From NCBI GenBank assembly GCA_905221605.1, contig CAJNDS010002834.1, forward strand, positions 749,174-813,173: a stretch of DNA of 64,000 bases, in the 5' to 3' direction. Both the position numbers and the translations under genes were made by a program. The notes under the pieces are model-generated. The model was not told the origin of the DNA. It was given only the letters and a program-made list of their open reading frames with translations, and made no database searches. Source of the DNA: Symbiodinium natans (taxonomy: Eukaryota; Sar; Dinophyceae; Suessiales; Symbiodiniaceae). Each line of letters starts with the position of its first letter. The first letter of the stretch is position 1. Of this stretch, positions 52,193 through 63,533 are shown piece after piece.

Positions 52193-52238
52193 CCGAGGTC
52201 GAAATTGCCTGGGTGCCATGTGTGCCGCATGCGGCGAG
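52193..52238 (+). CDS. Exon-like island downstream of KS
   Basis: After ACAAAG, two bases then E-V-E-I-A-W-V-P-C-V-P-H-A-A, to GT (GCGAG|GTGCAG). It lies beyond the KS core in the same orientation. I do not recognise it. Confidence 0.33.
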
Positions 52239-52992
52239 GTGCAGGGAGGGGGCCGGCAACTTGCGAAAGAACGGTTGAGGTAGTTCTCTAAATTAGGGTC
52301 TTCTTTTGAGTTCGCGATGGGATACGGCACCTTTTTCATAAGAACCCCAAAAGGCACCCGAATTTGATATAATTTCGAGAACTACCTACCTACACTGATG
52401 ATTGAGAATGGTTGAGAATTTTCTTTGCGACCCTCCCAGAATGTCCTAACTACAGGGTTTAGGGTTTAGGGTTTAGGCTTTAGGGTTTAGGGTTTAGGGT
52501 TTAGGCTTTAGGCTTTAGGGTGCTTACTTGTCAGGGGCGCTTCACACCCAAGTGGCGGTTTCCGAAATTCGGGGTCCCTTGTCGGGGTCCTCATCTATCA
52601 GGGAATCCTACCATTCGGGGGGTCTAGTGCAGAGGTCCCCTGTTAATGTTCGTAAACCCCCAACCCTAAACCCCAAACTTAAACCCTAAACCCTAGTAAG
52701 CCCTAGCCCTAAACCCTAAACTCCAAACTTAACCCCAAAACCCCAGAACCCCCGAATATGCCTGTTCTTCAGGATTTCGTGGTTTGGGTACTCGGATTTT
52801 TAAGTTTTAGGCATGGCTAGGAACCCAAAAGCCTTAGCCACCTAAGCCCTTAAGCTTTGTACAAAGCTTAGGTTTTCGGGTTTAGATTTAGGGTTTAGGG
52901 TTTAGGGTTTGGGGTTTAGGGTTTGGGGTTTGGGGTTTAGGGTTTAGGGTTTAGGGCCCTAAGCCGCCTAAGCCTTGAATCCGTCGCGACAG

Positions 52993-53046
52993 GCTCTGCG
53001 CAACGACGACGCCGCCCGACGGCATCGCTGCTGCACCCTCCGCGAG
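52993..53046 (+). CDS. Exon-like island downstream of KS
   Basis: Fifty-four bases (18 codons) between CGACAG|G and a GC donor (GAG|GCCTGG). It reads A-L-R-N-D-D-A-A-R-R-H-R-C-C-T. Boundaries follow the same AG|G ... AG|GC rule as the KS introns. Confidence 0.42.
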
Positions 53047-53246
53047 GCCTGGAGCTGTTGGGGTTTTCTGTAGGGTTTATAGGGGGTGGGGTTTAGGGTT
53101 TAGGGTTTAGGGTTTAGGGTTTAGGGTTCAGGGTTTAGGGTTTAGGGTTTAGGGTTTAGGGTTTAGGGTTTAGGGCTTGGAGTTTAGGGTATGGGTTCTG
53201 GATTTACTGTTTTGGGTTTCGGTTTGTTGGGTTTTGGGGTTTAGGG

Positions 53247-53351
53247 TTGGGATGTTGCCGCTTATACTAACAGTCTTGACTAGGGAGTATGATTGGTACC
53301 CCCTGCTATTATCCCCATGAAGGACTGTTGGCATAAGGGGGAACATCCCAA
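53247..53351. repeat. MITE-like palindrome family A, full copy
   Basis: Starts TTGGGATGTTG and ends ACATCCCAA, with inverted ends of about 29 bases. No coding capacity. Other copies: 13777-13867, 8355-8434 (partial), 8617-8801 (interrupted), 14946-14983 (one end). Confidence 0.75.
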
Positions 53352-56300
53352 GTTTAGGGATTCAGGGTTTAGGGGTTCGGGGTGTTGGGGTTCAGGGTGT
53401 TGGGGTTAGGGTTTGGGTTTGGAGGTTTAGAGGTTTAAGGTTTTTTTGGCAGAGGGGCTTGGGCTTTGGGGCTCTTGCGTGTTTAAAAGGGTTAGGGATG
53501 GTGATGGGCAGGTTGCGAGCCTTTAGCCTCAGAACCTGAGCCAAGTCTTGGACCCCAAGCCCTACTCCCTACGCCTGAAGCTTTTTAAGGTCAACCCTGG
53601 ACTCTCCAACCTAACATCCTAAACCTTAAACCCTTAAACAGCTCTTCCGGGGTTCAGGGTTTTCTGTCAGAATTCCAGGTTTCCAACCCTCCCCTATAAC
53701 CCCTCAATCCTGAACCCTAAACCCGAAACCCCTGAACCCTAAGCCGATATCCCTGAACCCAAAGCATTTCCCTAAACCCTCAACCCTAAACCAATCTCTC
53801 TTAGCCCCGAACCCCTAAAGCCCTGAACCCCTAAACCCCTCCACTACACCTCTTGCTGTCCACTTTGGGAAAGGATTCTGATTCCTACGACTTCTGCAGC
53901 TTGTGCTTTGAGGGCTCTTACTCCATGGGGGCACCAGCACCTTGGTTCTATAGGGTTTGTTAGGGTGTAGGGTGTAGGGTTTTTTCGGGTTTCGGGTTTA
54001 GGGTTTAGGGTTTAGGGCCAGTTTAGGGTTGAGGGTTTAGGGTTCAGGGTTGGTTCGAGGCTTCCGTGGGGCCGAGGGAAGGGTTTGAGGTTGCAAATCA
54101 GTAGAACAGGGCGGGATGGTTCAGGCTTCTTCCATCCTAAACCCTAAGCCCTAAACCCTAATCCCTAAACCCTAAACCCTAAACCCTAAACCCTAAACCC
54201 TAAACCCTAAACCCTAAACCCTAAACCCTAAATCCCAACCCCTAAGCCCTAAACCCTAAACCCTGCTGAGTCCATGAATGTTTTGTTGTTTTGGCGAGCA
54301 CACCATTTCAAAGCCCACCCAAAAAAACCTCTCAAGCCCTACTTTAGGGGTCGGACTGATGCTATTCCCTTATGGTTCCTTTATAGTTACACCCCTCAAA
54401 ACCCCCAAAATCCTATTCTAGTAGGCCCCTAGGGTAGAGCCCCAAACCCTAAGCCAACACTCACACCTAAGCCCTTAGGCTCGAACGCCCTTCGAAGCGT
54501 AGCTAAAAGTCGATTTAGTAAGTTCTACCTTAGGGTTTGGGGTTTAGGGTTGAGGGTTTAGGGTTTAGGGTTTAGGCATTGTCCCTTAGTGTGGTCCCTT
54601 ACCTTCTTTAGAGGGTTCTGAAGTATGGGCCCTTGGGTTTAAGGGACCGTTAAAAACTCCTGACAACCCTAACACCCTAAAACCGGAAAACCCTGGAAAC
54701 CCTAAACCCTAAACCCTAAACCCTAAACCCCAAACCCTAAACCCTAAACCCTAAACCCTAAACCCTAAACCCTAAACGACCCCAAAGTCCGAAAACCAGC
54801 CCCGAGCTCTCTAAGGCACCATGGGAGGACCCAGAGATCACGGGTCCAGCCGGCGCGAGTTGGAGCTCAGGCGTTCAGGGCTTAGGGCCTTAGGGCTTAG
54901 GGTTTAGGGTTTAGGGTTTAGGGTTCAGGGATGCAGTCTTGGGATTCCATAAAGTAGGGTTTGGGGTACGGGGACTTTGGGTTTTAGGGTTCAATTCGGG
55001 TTGCGGATTTAGGCAGGACCCTGGCTCTCGCATGACTGCTGTCCCTTATTTGGGTTGAAGAGGAGCCCTAGACCCTAAACCCTAGACAAATTTTCAATAA
55101 CACATCCCTAAACCCTAAACCCTAAACCCTAAACCCCAGACCTAATGAAATAGCTTAACAGAGGCAGGCTGACAGTTTTGGCATCCAGTACTTCCCAGCA
55201 GTCGGAAACCCCAAACCCGACCAACAGCCCCATATGTGGGGTTTAGTTTTTAGGGTTTAGGGATTAGGGTTTAGGGTTTAGGGTTTAGGGTTCAGGGTAA
55301 GGTTTTCCGATAAGGAGGGACCGCCAGTATCGACCAAGTAGTAGGCCCCATAAAAAGAAGGACCCCCAGAAGGTACCCCCTACTATCGTCCACTCCCAAT
55401 CTAGCTTTTGAGGGACGCTTTGGGGGTGGTCCAGTAACCCTAAACCCTAAACCCCAAACCCCAAACCCCAAACCCCAAACCCCAAACCCCAAACCCCAAA
55501 CCCTAAACCCTAAACCCCAAACCCCAAACCCCTAAACCCCCAACCCCAAGGTGAGGCACGCCCTGAAAGCAAACCCTGGTTCGGCCCTACTTCACCTAGA
55601 AGTTTCCTCCGAAGCCCTTGGAAATCTAGGGTGACAAGTATGGGTCCCTTGCTAGAAACATGTTATAACCCTTCCAAACACTATAGTATGATAAGGGCCC
55701 ATACATTGGATCTCTATAAACAAGGGTGCAGGACCCATAGCAACCCTTTACATAAACTCCGTGCCAAGAAACAAATCCATGAAAAGCTTTTCGGCTCCAG
55801 CAATCGCCCCGTGTTTGTGCGGTTCACTCGTGCTTTGGGTCTCTTGACTTCGCGTGCCGGTTTTAACACGCAGCCTTCATGGCCCTCTCGCTGCACGTCA
55901 CCCTGCTGAGCGGGGAGAAGGCCATGGTCATGTAGTTCTCCAACTTAGGGTCAATTTTTGTGCCCCCTACCCTACGTAGAAAGGCCCCCGCCCCCCCCCC
56001 CCCCTCTAAAAAAAAAAGAATAATAATAAAGAAAAGAATAATAAAACAATTTAGAGAACTACCCATGTAGCTTCGGCTTTAGGCTTTCGGCCTCAGATGG
56101 AATGTGAACCCTATCAACCCTGAGCTGAGCCTTAAGCCCGAACATGGCCAGCTGCAGCCCTAGAAACTAAACCGCCGAAACCCGCGAACATCCCCAAGCA
56201 CGAAACGACACCTAACTTGCCATGAGCCCTAAAACTTAATGGTTGTTAGCCAGAAGCTAGGGAGTTGGATTCCTTAATGCGTTACGTAGGGGAGAAAAGG

Positions 56301-56388
56301 CACTGCCAATTTGCCTAATTCCCCGCTAGCTATATCGAGAAAGCAAACCCTAAACCCGAAACCCGAAACCCTAAACCCCAAGCCCTAA

Positions 56389-56485
56389 ACCCTAAACCCT
56401 AAACCCTAAACCCTAAACCCTAAACCCTAAACCCTAAACCCTAAACCCTAAACCCTAAACCCTAAACCCTAGACCCTAACCCTAA
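56389..56485 (-). repeat. (CCCTAAA)n array, among the last in the window
   Basis: About thirteen units just before the exon-like island at 56495. Beyond 57.13 kb no further telomere-type array is seen. Confidence 0.96.
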
Positions 56486-56494
56486 ACCCCGAAG

Positions 56495-56590
56495 GCCACG
56501 GTGTCTGCGGAGCCGAAGACGGCCCTGCTGGATGTCCGGAAGTCAGCAGAGGACAGCTTGAAGAAGCCCATCGCCTCGTTGGCCGACAAG
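56495..56590 (+). CDS. Last clear exon-like island before the AT-rich satellite
   Basis: Ninety-six bases (32 codons) after CGAAG|G with a GC donor (AAG|GCGCCA) or GT at 56597. It contains T-A-L-L-D-V-R-K-S-A-E-D-S-L-K-K-P-I and then A-S-L-A-D-K, a charged helical sequence. It is flanked by CCCTAAA arrays. It may belong to the C-terminal part of the same gene. Confidence 0.45.
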
Positions 56591-56732
56591 GCGCCAGTGC
56601 GAGTTTCGAGGAAAGCCCCTAAACCCTAAACCCTAAACCCTAAACCCTAAACCCTGCTTGGATACTTAGTAACCCATGAAAAGTGTAGTTCCCACCCACC
56701 TATCAGCCCCTTGAGTACCCTAATAGGGTTAG

Positions 56733-56790
56733 AGGTAGGTTTTAAGTACAGTTATAGTTGGGTTACCAAGTACCATGAGCCTCCAAGTAA
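56733..56790 (+). repeat. Dispersed repeat with AAGTACAGTTATAGTT
   Basis: A ~55-base block ending ACCAAGTACCATGAGCCTCCAAGTAA. Related copies at 51115-51168 and 50812-50845. Confidence 0.6.
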
Positions 56791-57194
56791 ACCCTAAACC
56801 CTATACAAACCCTATGCAGACCCTAAACCACAAACCGGAAGCCCGACAGATATACATACATATATATGTATATACATACATAAATAGACATATATATATA
56901 TATATGTATATGTATTTCCCCCAAATGCAAGGTTTTCAAATCAATGAGACCTGCAGGAAAAAAGACAAGAATAGAGGTAGGCACATGGGGGGGGTCTATG
57001 TATAGATATAGATACAGATCTATAAATATAAATATATATCTATATATATATATACACATACATGTACCCTAAACCCTGACCCCTATATTATAAACCCTAT
57101 ATAGACCCTAACCCCCAAACCCTAAACCCTATACATATTACATATCTATATATATATATATGAAAGAGCAGCCTTTCGGGTCTATTTTGCTTCT

Positions 57195-58555
57195 ATGCTT
57201 GCTTGTGTATGTGAAAGTGAAAGTCAATAATTTAAATTATTTAAATAAATTATTTAATTTAAATCATAAATTCGAATATTTAAATTAATTTGAATAATTT
57301 AAATTATTTAAATAAAATAAAGGGAGTCGTTTAAATTATGTAAATTCTCGAAAAACCCTTTTGACAATTTAAATAGTTTACATAATTTAAATAATTTAAA
57401 TCCTCCGGAGAGCTTCCTCAGGAAATCCAAATATTTAAACTAATTTGAATAATTCAAACAATTTAAATAGGGCCCTTTAAATTTATTTAAATTATTTACA
57501 TTGTCAAAAGGGTTTTCGGGGATTTAAATAATCTAAGTAAATTAAATGGCCCTATTGAATTATTTAAATTATTAAAACTATTTAAATTTATTTAAACATT
57601 GGGATTTCCCTGGGAAGCTCTCCAGAGATTTAAACTGTTTAAATTATTTAAATTGTCAAAAGGGGTTTTCAAGGATTTAAATAGTTTAGATAATTTAAAT
57701 CGAGCCTTTGTAAGGACTTCACCAAGAAATCCAAATATTTAAAATAATTTAAATAATTTAAATAATTTAAAGGTTTTAAATAGGGCTCTTTAATTTATTT
57801 AAATTATGCACATTTGTCAAAAGGGTTTTCGGGATTTACATAATTTTAAAAAAATTAAGTGAAATGGCACTATTTAAAATATTTAAATTATTTAAAATAA
57901 TTTAAATATTTGGATTTCCTGGGGAAGCGCTCCAGAGGATTTAAATGATTTTAAATTATTTAAATTGTCAAAAGGGTTTTCGAGGATTTAAAAAATTTAG
58001 ATAATTTAAATCGAGCCTTTGTAAGGACTTCACCAAGAAATCCAAATATTTAAATTAATGTAATTATTTTAAATAATTTAAATAATTTAAGTAATTTAAA
58101 TAGGGCACTTGAATTTATTTAAATTATTTAAATTGTCAAAAGGGTTTTCGGGGATTTAAGTAATTTAAATAAATTAAAGGGCCCTATTTAAATCATGTAA
58201 ATTATTTAAACTATTTAAATTAATTTAAATATTGGGATTTCCTGGGGAAGCTCTCCAGAGGATTTAAATTATTTGAATTATTTAAATTGTCAAAAGGGTT
58301 TTCGAGGATTTAAATAGTTTAAATAAATTAAATGACCCTCGTGAAATTATTTAAATGAAATAAATCATTTAAATTATTCAAATTATTTAAATTAGTTTAA
58401 ATTAAATTAAATATTGGGATTTCCTGAGGAAGCTCTCCAAGGGATTTAAATTATTTAAATTATTTGAATTGTGAAAAGAGTTTTCGAGCATTACATGATT
58501 TAAATAATTTGAATCAAGCCTTTAGAAGAATTTCGCCAGGAAATTTTTAATTAAC
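57195..58555. repeat. AT-rich satellite, period ~315 bp, built of ATTTAAAT motifs
   Basis: Dominated by TTTAAAT/ATTTAAA words. A non-AT landmark TGTCAAAAGGGTTTTCG recurs near 57501, 57816 and 58134, and a second series near 57654, 57966 and 58287, giving a period of about 312-321 bases. A second landmark GGATTTCCTGGGGAAGC recurs in step. No open frame of note. Confidence 0.85.
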
Positions 58556-58574
58556 ATAATTGTGATAACATTGC

Positions 58575-58912
58575 ATTCCTTAGCCTGAGTTATCGTAGTT
58601 ATGATAACTTTAGGCCCCAAGCTGAGTTATCATAGTTATGATAACTTCAGGCTCCCCAAGCTGAGTTCTCATAATTATGATAACTTTAGGCTCCCCAAGC
58701 TGAGTTATCATAATTATGATAACTTCAGGCTCCCCAAGCTGAGCTATCATAATTATGATAACTTTAGGCTCCCCAAGCTGAGCTATGATAATTATGATAA
58801 CTTCAGGCTCCCCAAGCTGAGTTATCACAATTATGATAACTCTAAGCTCCCCAAGCAGAGTTATCATAATTATGATAACTTTAAGCTCCCAAGTACAGTT
58901 ATCATAATTGTG
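58575..58912. repeat. 40-bp tandem repeat with a 20-bp palindrome
   Basis: About eight units. Each contains GTTATCATAATTATGATAAC or a one-base variant, a perfect 20-base palindrome, plus AGGCTCCCCAAGCTGA. Both strands are open because of the repeat, not because of coding. Confidence 0.92.
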
Positions 58913-59069
58913 AGCAGAGCAGTTTTGTCCCACCCTCAGAAGTAGGCGTGGAGAGGACTAGGGTCCCAGTATACCGCAATATATAACATTTTGAGTTCAA
59001 GTTTTCACCGCAAGCGCTACATCGCAAGCCCTGATGCCTAAGATTTTGGGTTCAAGTTTGCCTAAGCAT

Positions 59070-59730
59070 GACCCCGGCAAAATTTGGCCAAATCGAGCCG
59101 CGCATTTCTCATCGCGCGCGACGAGCAGCCCGATTTGGCCAAATTTTACCGGGCAGCCTTCCGGCAAAATTTGGCCAAATCGGGCTGCTCTTCGTACGCG
59201 ATGAGAAATTCGCGGCTCGATTTGGCCAAATTTTGCCCGAAGGCAGCCCGGCAAAATTTGGCCAAATCGAGCCGCGCATTTCTCATCGCGCGCGACGAGC
59301 AGCCCGATTTGGCCAAATTTTACCGGGCAGCCTTCCGGCAAAATTTGGCCAAATCGGGCTGCTCTTCGTACGCGATGAGAAATTCGCGGCTCGATTTGGC
59401 CAAATTTTGCCCGAAGGCAGCCCGGCAAAATTTGGCCAAATCGAGCTGCGCATTTCTCATCGCGTACGATGAGCAGCCCGATTTGGCCAAATTTTGCCTG
59501 GCAGCCTTCGGGCAAAATTTGGCCAAATCGGGCTGCTCGTCGTATGCGATGAGAAATGCGCGGCCCGATTTGGCCAAATTTTGCCCGAAGGCTGCTCTGC
59601 AAAATTTGGCCGCGCATTTCTCATCGCGTACGACGAGCAGCCCGATTTGGCCAAATTTTGCCGGGCAGCCTTCGGGCAAGATTTAGCCAAATCGAGCTGC
59701 TCTTCGTACCTGTCGTATGCGATTAGATTT
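59070..59730. repeat. Inverted/direct satellite, 84-bp arms, 168-bp period
   Basis: The palindromic word AATTTGGCCAAATT recurs about every 84 bases, joining arms that alternate in orientation (GAGCCGCGCATTTCTCATCGCG and its complement). The 168-base head-to-head pair is repeated directly at least twice almost without change. All frames on both strands are open, giving several overlapping frames of up to 206 codons; these are by-products. Confidence 0.92.
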
Positions 59731-59776
59731 TTGAGTTCCATGTGTTTGTTGGCAGGCTTATTCTCTTACGCAAAGA

Positions 59777-60040
59777 CCACACAAAACGGCAGAGGGTAAG
59801 AACAACATTTGTGGGTCAAAATTTGCCGAGATCCTCTTGGCGCCCTGCAAAAGTCCTGCAAATACCACACAAAACGGCAGAGGGTAAGAACAACATTTGT
59901 GGGTCAAAATTTGCCGAGATCCTCTTGGCGCCCTGCAGAAGTCCTGCAAATACCACACAAAACGGCAGGGGTAGGAACAACATTTGTGGGTCAAACTTCG
60001 TCGGGATCACCTTGGCACCCTGGGACAGTCCTGCAAAATT
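59777..60040 (+). repeat. Three tandem copies of an 88-bp unit
   Basis: CCACACAAAACGGCAG recurs at 59777, 59865 and 59953, exactly 88 bases apart. The third copy has diverged. Confidence 0.93.
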
Positions 60041-60274
60041 TGGTCGGATGATGATTGGATGACGTGGTGCTCCGAACAAAACACTTCTGGCAGACAGAAG
60101 AAGGCCGATTTGCCTCTTGTCAAAGCTCGTCAAAATGAAGCTGCTTTGGTGAGAACTTGGGTCAAAAAGCGACGAGCTGCCCAAGGCAGTAAGGTCCGCA
60201 AGGTGAAGAGAACTCCTCTTCGGGTCATCCGGCGCCACACATTGCGTAGCTCTGGTGTGAAGAGTAAGCCGTAA
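59984..60274 (+). CDS. Small ORF with a basic C-terminus, unknown
   Basis: Ninety-six codons. The first third lies in the 88-bp repeat. The remainder (from about 60100) is outside repeats and strongly basic, with K-K-R-R-A-A-Q-G-S-K-V-R-K-V-K-R, ending S-S-G-V-K-S-K-P. Only the 3' part looks protein-like; it could be the last exon of a gene for a nucleic-acid-binding or ribosomal-type protein, but I do not recognise it. Confidence 0.27.
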   Translation: MWVKLRRDHLGTLGQSCKIWSDDDWMTWCSEQNTSGRQKKADLPLVKARQNEAALVRTWVKKRRAAQGSKVRKVKRTPLRVIRRHTLRSSGVKSKP

Positions 60275-61708
60275 GCTCTGACTTACAGTCGCGGACTTGA
60301 TCTTCCCGCGGCAGGATTCCTGCGCGCGCAAATAAAAGAGACTTACATTTTGCTGTGCTGGTTTATAACAAGAGCAGCAAGCTTGCGTCACAGTCATGTG
60401 TGCTAAGTAAATGGTTGTATTACTCTTACGCGTCACGTGAACGTGGTGCGATCATAACAGCGGAAACACCAATGATACGTTTTTTCAGCTTGAAATTGAT
60501 TTATTTTCTTTCTAACAAACAAACTCAATGGTTCGAGTAATGAGAATCTGCTAGTCACTAGTAGGCAACATTCGCAACTGATTTTTTCTGCTGGTTGAGG
60601 TGTTAATAGCATTAATGAAAGCTTGCAATAAATTTCCAGCGTCGTGCGGAAATTCAATCTATAGACATGGACATACATTCCTTATTCTCGGCATGCGTCG
60701 CAGAGATACCGTTCATCTCTCACCGTACACGTCTGAACTTATCCAAATAAAAGCAATTAATTCGAGCCGAGGATACGGGCGTACTGCGAGCCACTATCCC
60801 TTCATTATATTCGGAATGCGCCGCGCCGCCTCCCACTAATATGTAATGGCGCTATTGTGTTACTTGTGTAAACAAAATCAATCAATGCATGCCGAGGATA
60901 CGAGAATACTGTGAGCAGATATCTCTTCATTTTTCCCGGAGTACGCGCCGCCACATCCCGCCTTGCCGCGTTGCTACATTTTGTTTTTATTTCTTAAATT
61001 AGTATCTTCATCACGTTTCCAAAAGTGTACTTTCGTGTTATTGAAGTAGCTGCAATGATTTGCATATTTCGGTCTTATAGTTCTATATAGTTATTTATTT
61101 ATTGATGCGAGGCCTTTATGTTATTCACGCACACACTACTCGTATATTTTACTTGTTTTCTTAGTTATGTTGCGTAGACGTTTTCATACTAAATATTGAC
61201 TACTTACACTACTTAGCCCAAAAAACACATTAATAATAACCACCTCATAACAAAGCATGTAACTGCGGTCTTGTTTTCTTACTTAAAGACTACTAGTGTT
61301 TTATGTTTTTGTCTACACCATGTTCCGAGCTTGGGCGGGCTTGCGTGTATATGTATCATACTAAATACTTTGCGCTGGCAATGTTTTAGTTCAAGTCTGA
61401 TCCAAAACTCGACTTGCAGAAAATTTTTTCTTGCCCACCCACCTGTTTGACCAGGCCTTCATTCCTTATTTTTTAAGTAGCTTTATTTTCATGTTGTTGT
61501 CGTACCTGTATTATTTGCATAGTTCGGTCTGATAGTTTTATTTTGTTATTTGTTTCATAACGTGAGGTTTTTTATGTCTTTCAAACACACGCTTCTTATA
61601 GATACTTGTTTTTTTTATATATTCATGTTGCGTAGACAATACGTATCTCCAAAAATGTCAAAAATATTTTACTTCAAACATCCCCATTTTAGGGATTTGG
61701 ATTTAGGT

Positions 61709-61948
61709 ACTCCAAGAGTCTCTGGGCTGGGCACAGGGAGACTCCGGGGTTGAGCACTCCAGGGAGACTCTGGGGCTGCGCTCCAGAAAATTCTAGGTGG
61801 GCACTTCAGGAGACTCTGGGTTGAGCACTCCAGGGAGTCTCTAGGGTTGGGCACTTCAGGGAAACTCTGGGGTTCGGAATTGAGGGAGACTCTGGGGTCG
61901 GGCATGGGCATTTTGGGCATGGGCGCTCCAGGGAGTCTCTGGGGTTAG
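61709..61948 (+). repeat. ~31-bp minisatellite
   Basis: Degenerate copies of GAGCACTCCAGGGAGACTCTGGGG-like units, about eight of them. Confidence 0.85.
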
Positions 61949-62164
61949 GCGATGATTGTTTTGCGAAAGAAATAGACGTCAAAATAGACCCGAAAGGTAT
62001 AATATATTATGCATATAATAGACAATACGCATGATATATATGATGTGACCCCACCAGATCTACTAGAGTGTCGTGAAGTGCATGAGATGCGCTCTGCAGC
62101 CCAATGTTGATGTGACTTACATGGCCCACTGTATGTACATGCATAGAAGACTCAGTGACATGCT

Positions 62165-62419
62165 GTGGCTATGATTCTTCGCCCGTCTCGCAGACACGTT
62201 TTGCTTGGCTCACTTCACTCCTGCCACTCCTTTCGAGAGATGGCAATAGTTCGCTGCACTCTGGGACTCAGCGTGCATGCTTTGGCTGCTCTTAGCCGAC
62301 GACCCAGCTTATTGATGTGCAGCAGTCGAACCAAGTCGTTGGTTATCTTTCGTGCCCTGACAGGTCTTGCGTCTTTGGCAGACGGAAGGAGTCGGGGCCT
62401 CGATCAGACCAAGCTATAG
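62165..62419 (+). CDS. ORF of uncertain reality, unknown function
   Basis: Eighty-four codons, Arg/Ser/Leu-rich, overlapping another frame of similar length at 62317. Nothing recognisable; kept only because the region is not repetitive. Confidence 0.15.
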   Translation: MAMILRPSRRHVLLGSLHSCHSFREMAIVRCTLGLSVHALAALSRRPSLLMCSSRTKSLVIFRALTGLASLADGRSRGLDQTKL

Positions 62420-63258
62420 CTCTTGGCCATCCGCGCAGAAATTCTGCATTTTCCTCGCGGCGGCACAGCCAGAAGTACTTTGCCGGACTGGTGAGTTTTT
62501 GTTACCAGTCCTCAGCTGGACGACTTCTTTAAGGACAGCGTGAGGCTCATTATTTTAGTAAACCTTATAACTTTCAATAGTTCGTTGTCTAGACATGTTT
62601 TAATTTCATGCGAGAAGGTCAACATCAGACAAGCCGCAGGAAATGCTGTTTATCGAGGTAGATGCCATGGTGCCGCTTTTGTTGCTGCAAATAAATCTGT
62701 AGCAATGTCAGGGCGAAGAGGATGTCTACGAGACGGAAAACAAAACGGGGGCCTTTTCCCTTCAAGCGTATTTTCAACATTTACCAATTTTTTAGTGGTT
62801 GCAGGACTGAAGCAGTGAAGACGTGAGCCTGCGCTGAGACAGACCGGCCTTGAAAACGGGGAATGTTTTTTTTAATTCCAATACATACATTAATTGCAAA
62901 ATGAGTTGAGATGGTTTCCGCGTGATATGAAGACTCTCTTTGAACCCGACTATGAGTATAGTTGTAAATAGTAGTATTGATCAATTGTGCTAAAATTGTA
63001 GTATATCTAGTTGTTGAACAATAACTCTCACTCCTTTATTGAATGTGACAAATTTGAGCCCATGTGACTCTGACAAACCGACAAACCGTCCATGCTGCGT
63101 GGGCGCATCTTGCGACGAGTTTATGTTGCAACGTAGCACTTCTGCTCGAGCCTCGAGCCTTTTCTTTGGAGCTAGTCCAACATTCCCCTTGCTTTGGTCT
63201 TTCCTCTGGTTTGCAATATTTGCATAGCCTACCTGGAACCTGCGCTCCGTTTGAGGTC

Positions 63259-63456
63259 ATGTCAGACCTCACAATTCCAGTCTGCGAGACAGTCATCATG
63301 GTGTGGTATTTGGATAGCCACAACCAATGGCGCCAACGCCGCGTCGACGACTTGTACTTTGATTTCGAAGAGTTTGGCACGCCTTGCTCACATAATTCTT
63401 CAGTTGCACCTTGCTCACTTACTTGTTTCATTGCAGTCCGAAGTTGGAAGCACTGA
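63259..63456 (+). CDS. Small ORF of unknown function, possibly with a 60-base intron
   Basis: From the ATG the frame reads S-D-L-T-I-P-V-C-E-T-V-I-M-V-W-Y-L-D-S-H and then a charged stretch with D-L-Y-F-D-F-E-E-F. A GC donor at 63377 and an AG at 63435-63436 would remove 60 bases without changing the frame, so it is open spliced or not. It lies outside the telomere-type repeats. No family recognised. Confidence 0.33.
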   Translation: MSDLTIPVCETVIMVWYLDSHNQWRQRRVDDLYFDFEEFGTPCSHNSSVAPCSLTCFIAVRSWKH

Positions 63457-63533
63457 AGCACCTTAACCACCAGCGAAGTTCAAGTGTTCAAAGCATCTTA
63501 TCCTCTTGACGACCCTTCCCTTTCAGCACAGCC

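Larger units (their letters stand above)
53047..56494. other. Repeat-rich DNA downstream of the KS core
   Basis: Telomere-type arrays, a full family A palindrome, a family B copy, a CCCCAAA variant array at 55445-55525, and plain DNA at 55560-56340. A possible island at 54835-54870 follows CCCAG and ends at a GC. Confidence 0.55.
60275..63258. other. Plain AT-moderate DNA without telomere-type repeats
   Basis: Apart from the 31-bp minisatellite and short overlapping frames nothing gene-like is clear. The composition is unlike the first 57 kb. Confidence 0.6.

Noticed and set aside
58601-58945. 114-codon frame with repeated NYDNF..LPKLS
   Set aside because: Translation of the 40-bp palindrome array; the reverse strand is open too.
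58997-59741. Overlapping frames up to 206 codons on both strands
   Set aside because: They come from the 84/168-bp inverted satellite; equal openness on both strands shows lack of coding selection.
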